The notes below the pieces were generated by a model that was not told the DNA's origin, searched no databases, and worked only from the letters and a program-made list of their open reading frames with translations. Shown in pieces: positions 61,477-64,000 of a DNA stretch of 64,000 bases (positions within the stretch are counted from its first letter, which is position 1; every line of letters starts with the position of its first letter). The DNA comes from JANMEB01 sp041745295 (GTDB taxonomy: Bacteria > Planctomycetota > Planctomycetia > Pirellulales > Pirellulaceae). The position numbers and the translations under genes were made by a program. Location: assembly GCA_041745295.1 (NCBI GenBank), contig JBGTJE010000005.1, forward strand, positions 1-64,000, written 5' to 3'.

Positions 61477-62493
61477 ATGTCTGGCGAAAATCTGGATCTG
61501 ATCCGATACGCGATCTGGATTCATGAACAGCTTTGTAATCGCCGGTCACAAGTTGTCCTTCCGCAGTTGTCGATCGAGCGATGGGGCCGTGTGGAACGGC
61601 TCCATCGCCGGTTGGCGATTGCGATTGGGCGCAACTGGGCATCGTCAGTCGCGACGGTTCGACGCGAATTGCATGACGCTGTCCGCGGCCTTCGCTACAG
61701 CCTTACGGAATTCGATGAACGGCTCAATGATGACGTCGATTCCCAACAGGTATTGGCCCCGCGCGAAATCTTGTGCGAATTGCGGGCCCTTCGGGATGAG
61801 TTTGAATCCGTTGAGTTTGACTTGCGCCACAAACTGATTCGCGTCACAACTGAGCCGATCGAATTAGAGGGACTGTATCTGGGTCCCTTCGAGATCGAAT
61901 TGAATCTCTTGCGCAGGGATAACGGAGGCTTGGCGCATTACCGGGTAATCGCCCGGGACCCACAGCCGTCTCGCCGCAATTCCGATGTGACTCATCCCCA
62001 TGTACACAGCGAACAGCTGTGTGAGGGGGAAGGGCAGGCTCCGATTCGACGGGCGCTGCTGAGCGGTCGGCTGTACGACTTTTTTGTCGTCGTAATGAAC
62101 ATCCTTCGAACCTATAACTCCGGCAGTCCCCATGTTCCGATCGAAAAATGGGACGGGATAAGCTGTCACGGATGCGGGGACTTCATATCCGACGACGATT
62201 ACTGTGCGTGTACGCGATGTGGGGTGGAGTCATGTCGAGACTGTTCGACGTACTGCTCGATTTGTGAAGACCAAGTCTGCCAAGAATGCGCCGCACGATG
62301 TCCGGGATGTGACGAATGGTTTTGCGCTGCATGTATGACCGAATGCGAAGGCTGTTCGATCGAATTTTGTACAACTTGTCTCAATGAACAACAGAGGTGT
62401 AACGATTGCCATGAAAGAGAACTTGAAGAAATCGAAGAGCTGGATGAAGGCCTGGCCGAGCCGTGTGCCGACCTTGCCAGCGCCGAAGCCTAA
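61477..62493 (+). CDS. E2-like conjugating enzyme fused to a tandem cysteine array
   Basis: The 338-residue protein starts at ATG 61477 with GGAGG upstream. Residues 1-125 are helical. Residues 125-228 resemble an E2 (UBC) domain: EGLYLGPFEIELNLLR, YRVIARDPQ, then HPHVHSEQLC with Cys182 in the place of the E2 active-site cysteine after the HPN-type motif, and KWDG near 224. Residues 230-311 contain 21 cysteines arranged as a 15-residue repeat: CxxCx4CxxCx3, four times in a row (248-301), a zinc-binding array that differs from a classic C3HC4 RING because it has no His. Such a fusion would combine E2 and E3-like roles. The acidic tail (312-338) may be flexible. Confidence 0.75.
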   Translation: MSGENLDLIRYAIWIHEQLCNRRSQVVLPQLSIERWGRVERLHRRLAIAIGRNWASSVATVRRELHDAVRGLRYSLTEFDERLNDDVDSQQVLAPREILCELRALRDEFESVEFDLRHKLIRVTTEPIELEGLYLGPFEIELNLLRRDNGGLAHYRVIARDPQPSRRNSDVTHPHVHSEQLCEGEGQAPIRRALLSGRLYDFFVVVMNILRTYNSGSPHVPIEKWDGISCHGCGDFISDDDYCACTRCGVESCRDCSTYCSICEDQVCQECAARCPGCDEWFCAACMTECEGCSIEFCTTCLNEQQRCNDCHERELEEIEELDEGLAEPCADLASAEA

Positions 62494-63133
62494 GACGCTT
62501 CGATTCAGCCCGACGGCTTGGGCCAAATTGATTTACCTGCGCGATATCGGCGACACCGAAGTCGGAGGATTCGGGATCGCACCGTCCGATGATCCGACGT
62601 TCGTCGAAGACGTCAGGCTTGTGCGACAAACCTGCTCCTGGGCACATGTGAAATTCGACGACGAATCGGTCGCGGACTTTTTTGACGATCAAGTTGACGA
62701 AGGAAAGCGCCCGGAGCAATTCGCCCGAGTGTGGATCCATACGCATCCCGGTCAATGTCCGCGACCAAGCGGCACCGACGAACTGACGTTTGAGCGGGTC
62801 TTTGGCCAGGCTGACTGGGCCGTTATGTTCGTCTTGGCGCGTGAGGGCGCTGCGTACGCACGCTTGCGATTCAACGTCGGTCCGGGAGCAGACGTTGAAC
62901 TCTCGACCGAGATCGACTTCACGCGGCAGTTTGAGGGGAGCGATCGCGAAAACTGGCGTCGTGAGTTTGACGAAAATGTATTCGACGAGATGCTTCGACC
63001 TGAACCAGTCGAGACGTCGCGCAAACAAATGCCCGATTCGACTCTTAGCGTGCCGGACGCATGGTACGACCCATGGTTCGAGTATCTCGACGACGATCTA
63101 GCCATGGAGAAACGCGATGACTTCATTGTCTAA
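62411..63133 (+). CDS. JAB/JAMM metallopeptidase (deubiquitinase-like)
   Basis: I use ATG 62411 (240 residues; ATG 62384 is an alternative). The JAB domain spans about residues 30-170. JAMM residues are complete: Glu50 (TEVGGFG), His110 and His112 (WIHTHPG), Ser120 and Asp123 (SGTDE), i.e. HxHPx6SxxD. Downstream are two helical stretches and a DPWFEYLDDDL tail. JAMM peptidases cleave isopeptide or peptide bonds after Gly of ubiquitin-like proteins. Here it can mature the tail of the ubiquitin-like protein or remove it from targets. The start lies inside the E2 gene, so the two are coupled. Confidence 0.88.
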   Translation: MKENLKKSKSWMKAWPSRVPTLPAPKPKTLRFSPTAWAKLIYLRDIGDTEVGGFGIAPSDDPTFVEDVRLVRQTCSWAHVKFDDESVADFFDDQVDEGKRPEQFARVWIHTHPGQCPRPSGTDELTFERVFGQADWAVMFVLAREGAAYARLRFNVGPGADVELSTEIDFTRQFEGSDRENWRREFDENVFDEMLRPEPVETSRKQMPDSTLSVPDAWYDPWFEYLDDDLAMEKRDDFIV

Positions 63134-63806
63134 CGAGTTGTTGACCGAACCCAACCGGTTTGTGCGCCAAAGCGGACTTGTACCGATGGACCGCCTACAT
63201 GACGTCACCGCCACGGTGATTGGAGTAGGGGCCATTGGTCGCCAAGTTGTGATTCAGCTGGCGTCGATCGGTGCACAGAGCATTCAGCTCGTCGACTTTG
63301 ATCTAGTTGATCACACGAACGTGACGACTCAAGGCTACTTGGCCGACGAGATCGGATTGCCAAAAGTGACGGCGGCATCGCGAATGATCGGCCGAATCGA
63401 TCCGAATATTATGGTCACCGTGATCGAAGATCGTTACCGGCCGCAACTTGAGAGTGGCAAGGCTGTGTTTTGTTGCGTCGATTCGATCTCTGCGCGAGCC
63501 GCGATCTGGCGCTCGGTGCGGGATCGCTGCGAGTTTTGGGCCGACGGCCGAATGTTGGGCGAGGTCATCCGCGTGTTGATCGCGACGGATTTGGATTCGA
63601 AGAACCGCTATATGCAATCGATTTTTCCGCAATCCGACGCTCAACTTGGTACTTGCACATCGCGAAGCACGATCTACGCCGCGTCGATCGCCGCTGGCCT
63701 GATGCTCCACCAGTTCACGCGTTGGCTGCGACGACTACCGGTTGACGCCGACGCATCGATGAATCTCCTGGCGGGCGAGCACTCGGTCGCAGGCAGGACC
63801 GAGTGA
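63117..63806 (+). CDS. ThiF/E1-like activating enzyme
   Basis: The 229-residue protein from ATG 63117 (GGAG upstream, overlapping the JAB stop) has an N-terminal RFVRQ at 14-18, the ATP-binding GVGAIG at 36-41, Asp60, Asn68, Lys83 in GLPKV and the TxxD-type Asp122. Cys180 in LGTCTSRSTIYAAS is the likely catalytic cysteine that carries the modifier as a thioester. It lacks the C-terminal ubiquitin-fold domain of eukaryotic E1. E1 enzymes adenylate the C-terminal Gly of the beta-grasp protein and pass it to E2. Confidence 0.88.
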   Translation: MTSLSNELLTEPNRFVRQSGLVPMDRLHDVTATVIGVGAIGRQVVIQLASIGAQSIQLVDFDLVDHTNVTTQGYLADEIGLPKVTAASRMIGRIDPNIMVTVIEDRYRPQLESGKAVFCCVDSISARAAIWRSVRDRCEFWADGRMLGEVIRVLIATDLDSKNRYMQSIFPQSDAQLGTCTSRSTIYAASIAAGLMLHQFTRWLRRLPVDADASMNLLAGEHSVAGRTE

Positions 63807-63822
63807 TTCGCCCATTTCCCTA

Positions 63823-63854
63823 AACCGGCCGCCTCGCGGCTGCCGGTTTTTTTT
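63823..63854 (+). terminator. Rho-independent terminator closing the ubiquitin-like operon
   Basis: AACCGGC (63823-63829) pairs with GCCGGTT (63842-63848), with extra pairing inside the loop, followed by eight T residues. It ends the operon 17 bases after the E1 stop. After it, the window has ~140 bases with no gene. Confidence 0.88.
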
Positions 63855-64000
63855 AGCTATCCGGGGCGTCCACGCTGAGCACCACTAAAATTCAATTGAT
63901 CGCCATTGATCGCACAAGCCACCCAACGGACAGTCAGTTCATCAAACAAAATGGAAGGGCAAACCTAGCGCGTGGTCACGACGGGCGAGCGTTCGACTCT

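Noticed and set aside
61477..62493. Calling the cysteine region a classic RING finger
   Set aside because: There is no C3HC4 or His ligand pattern; the spacing is a regular CxxCx4CxxC repeat.
1..64000. CRISPR array, rRNA or complete tRNA genes
   Set aside because: No regularly spaced repeats, no rRNA-like stretch, and only a partial tRNA were seen.

Overview
The window looks like a piece of a planctomycete chromosome (Planctomycetota, probably Pirellulales-like). The signs are a Ser/Thr protein kinase with a long TPR tail, twin-arginine sugar-phosphate isomerase and amidohydrolase enzymes, many small secreted proteins, DUF1579 and DUF502 proteins, and an FHA-GAF-SpoIIE phosphatase. This placement rests on gene content and family knowledge; no database search or base-composition calculation was done.

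Positions 1-24.9 kb are chromosomal backbone, mostly metabolism and signalling. They hold a channel fragment, DUF502, a three-gene glycan cluster (GH130, a glycosidase-like protein and a GT-B glycosyltransferase), an AlkD-like repair protein, the FHA-GAF-SpoIIE phosphatase with its STAS partner, two Tat-signal enzymes, an oxidoreductase-like protein, glucuronate isomerase, a sodium:solute symporter, nagA and nagB, a large Ser/Thr kinase, an alpha/beta hydrolase and an outer-membrane barrel. Several gene fragments (TRIC/YicG, SRPBCC, ECF sigma, a kinase/WD-type C-terminus) and dispersed palindromic repeats show past rearrangement.

Positions 25.0-57.6 kb form an integrated element. The left edge carries the 3' part of a tRNA-Pro(CGG) gene. 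The right edge carries a tyrosine integrase whose 3' end repeats a 12-base core of that tRNA. The element has the core of a phage satellite (AlpA-type HTH, P4-type primase-helicase, P27-type small terminase subunit, integrase, no structural genes). Its cargo includes DarT/DarG, a PD-(D/E)XK protein, an amidoligase with a class II amidotransferase-like partner, and a tightly packed six-gene defence operon on the minus strand: SNF2 helicase-DUF3883, SLIP-GC-like dynamin GTPase, PD-(D/E)XK-like protein, DUF1156 methyltransferase, HEPN-DUF499 ATPase, and a nitrilase-STAND-TPR protein.

Positions 57.7-64 kb begin with a large serine recombinase and three small genes, then a terminator, and then a five-gene operon that encodes a compact ubiquitin-like conjugation system: a small unknown protein, a beta-grasp ubiquitin-like protein, an E2-like domain fused to a tandem cysteine (zinc-finger) array, a JAB/JAMM peptidase and a ThiF/E1-like activating enzyme, closed by a strong terminator. 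The E2-zinc array fusion and the six-gene defence operon are the two most notable discoveries here.
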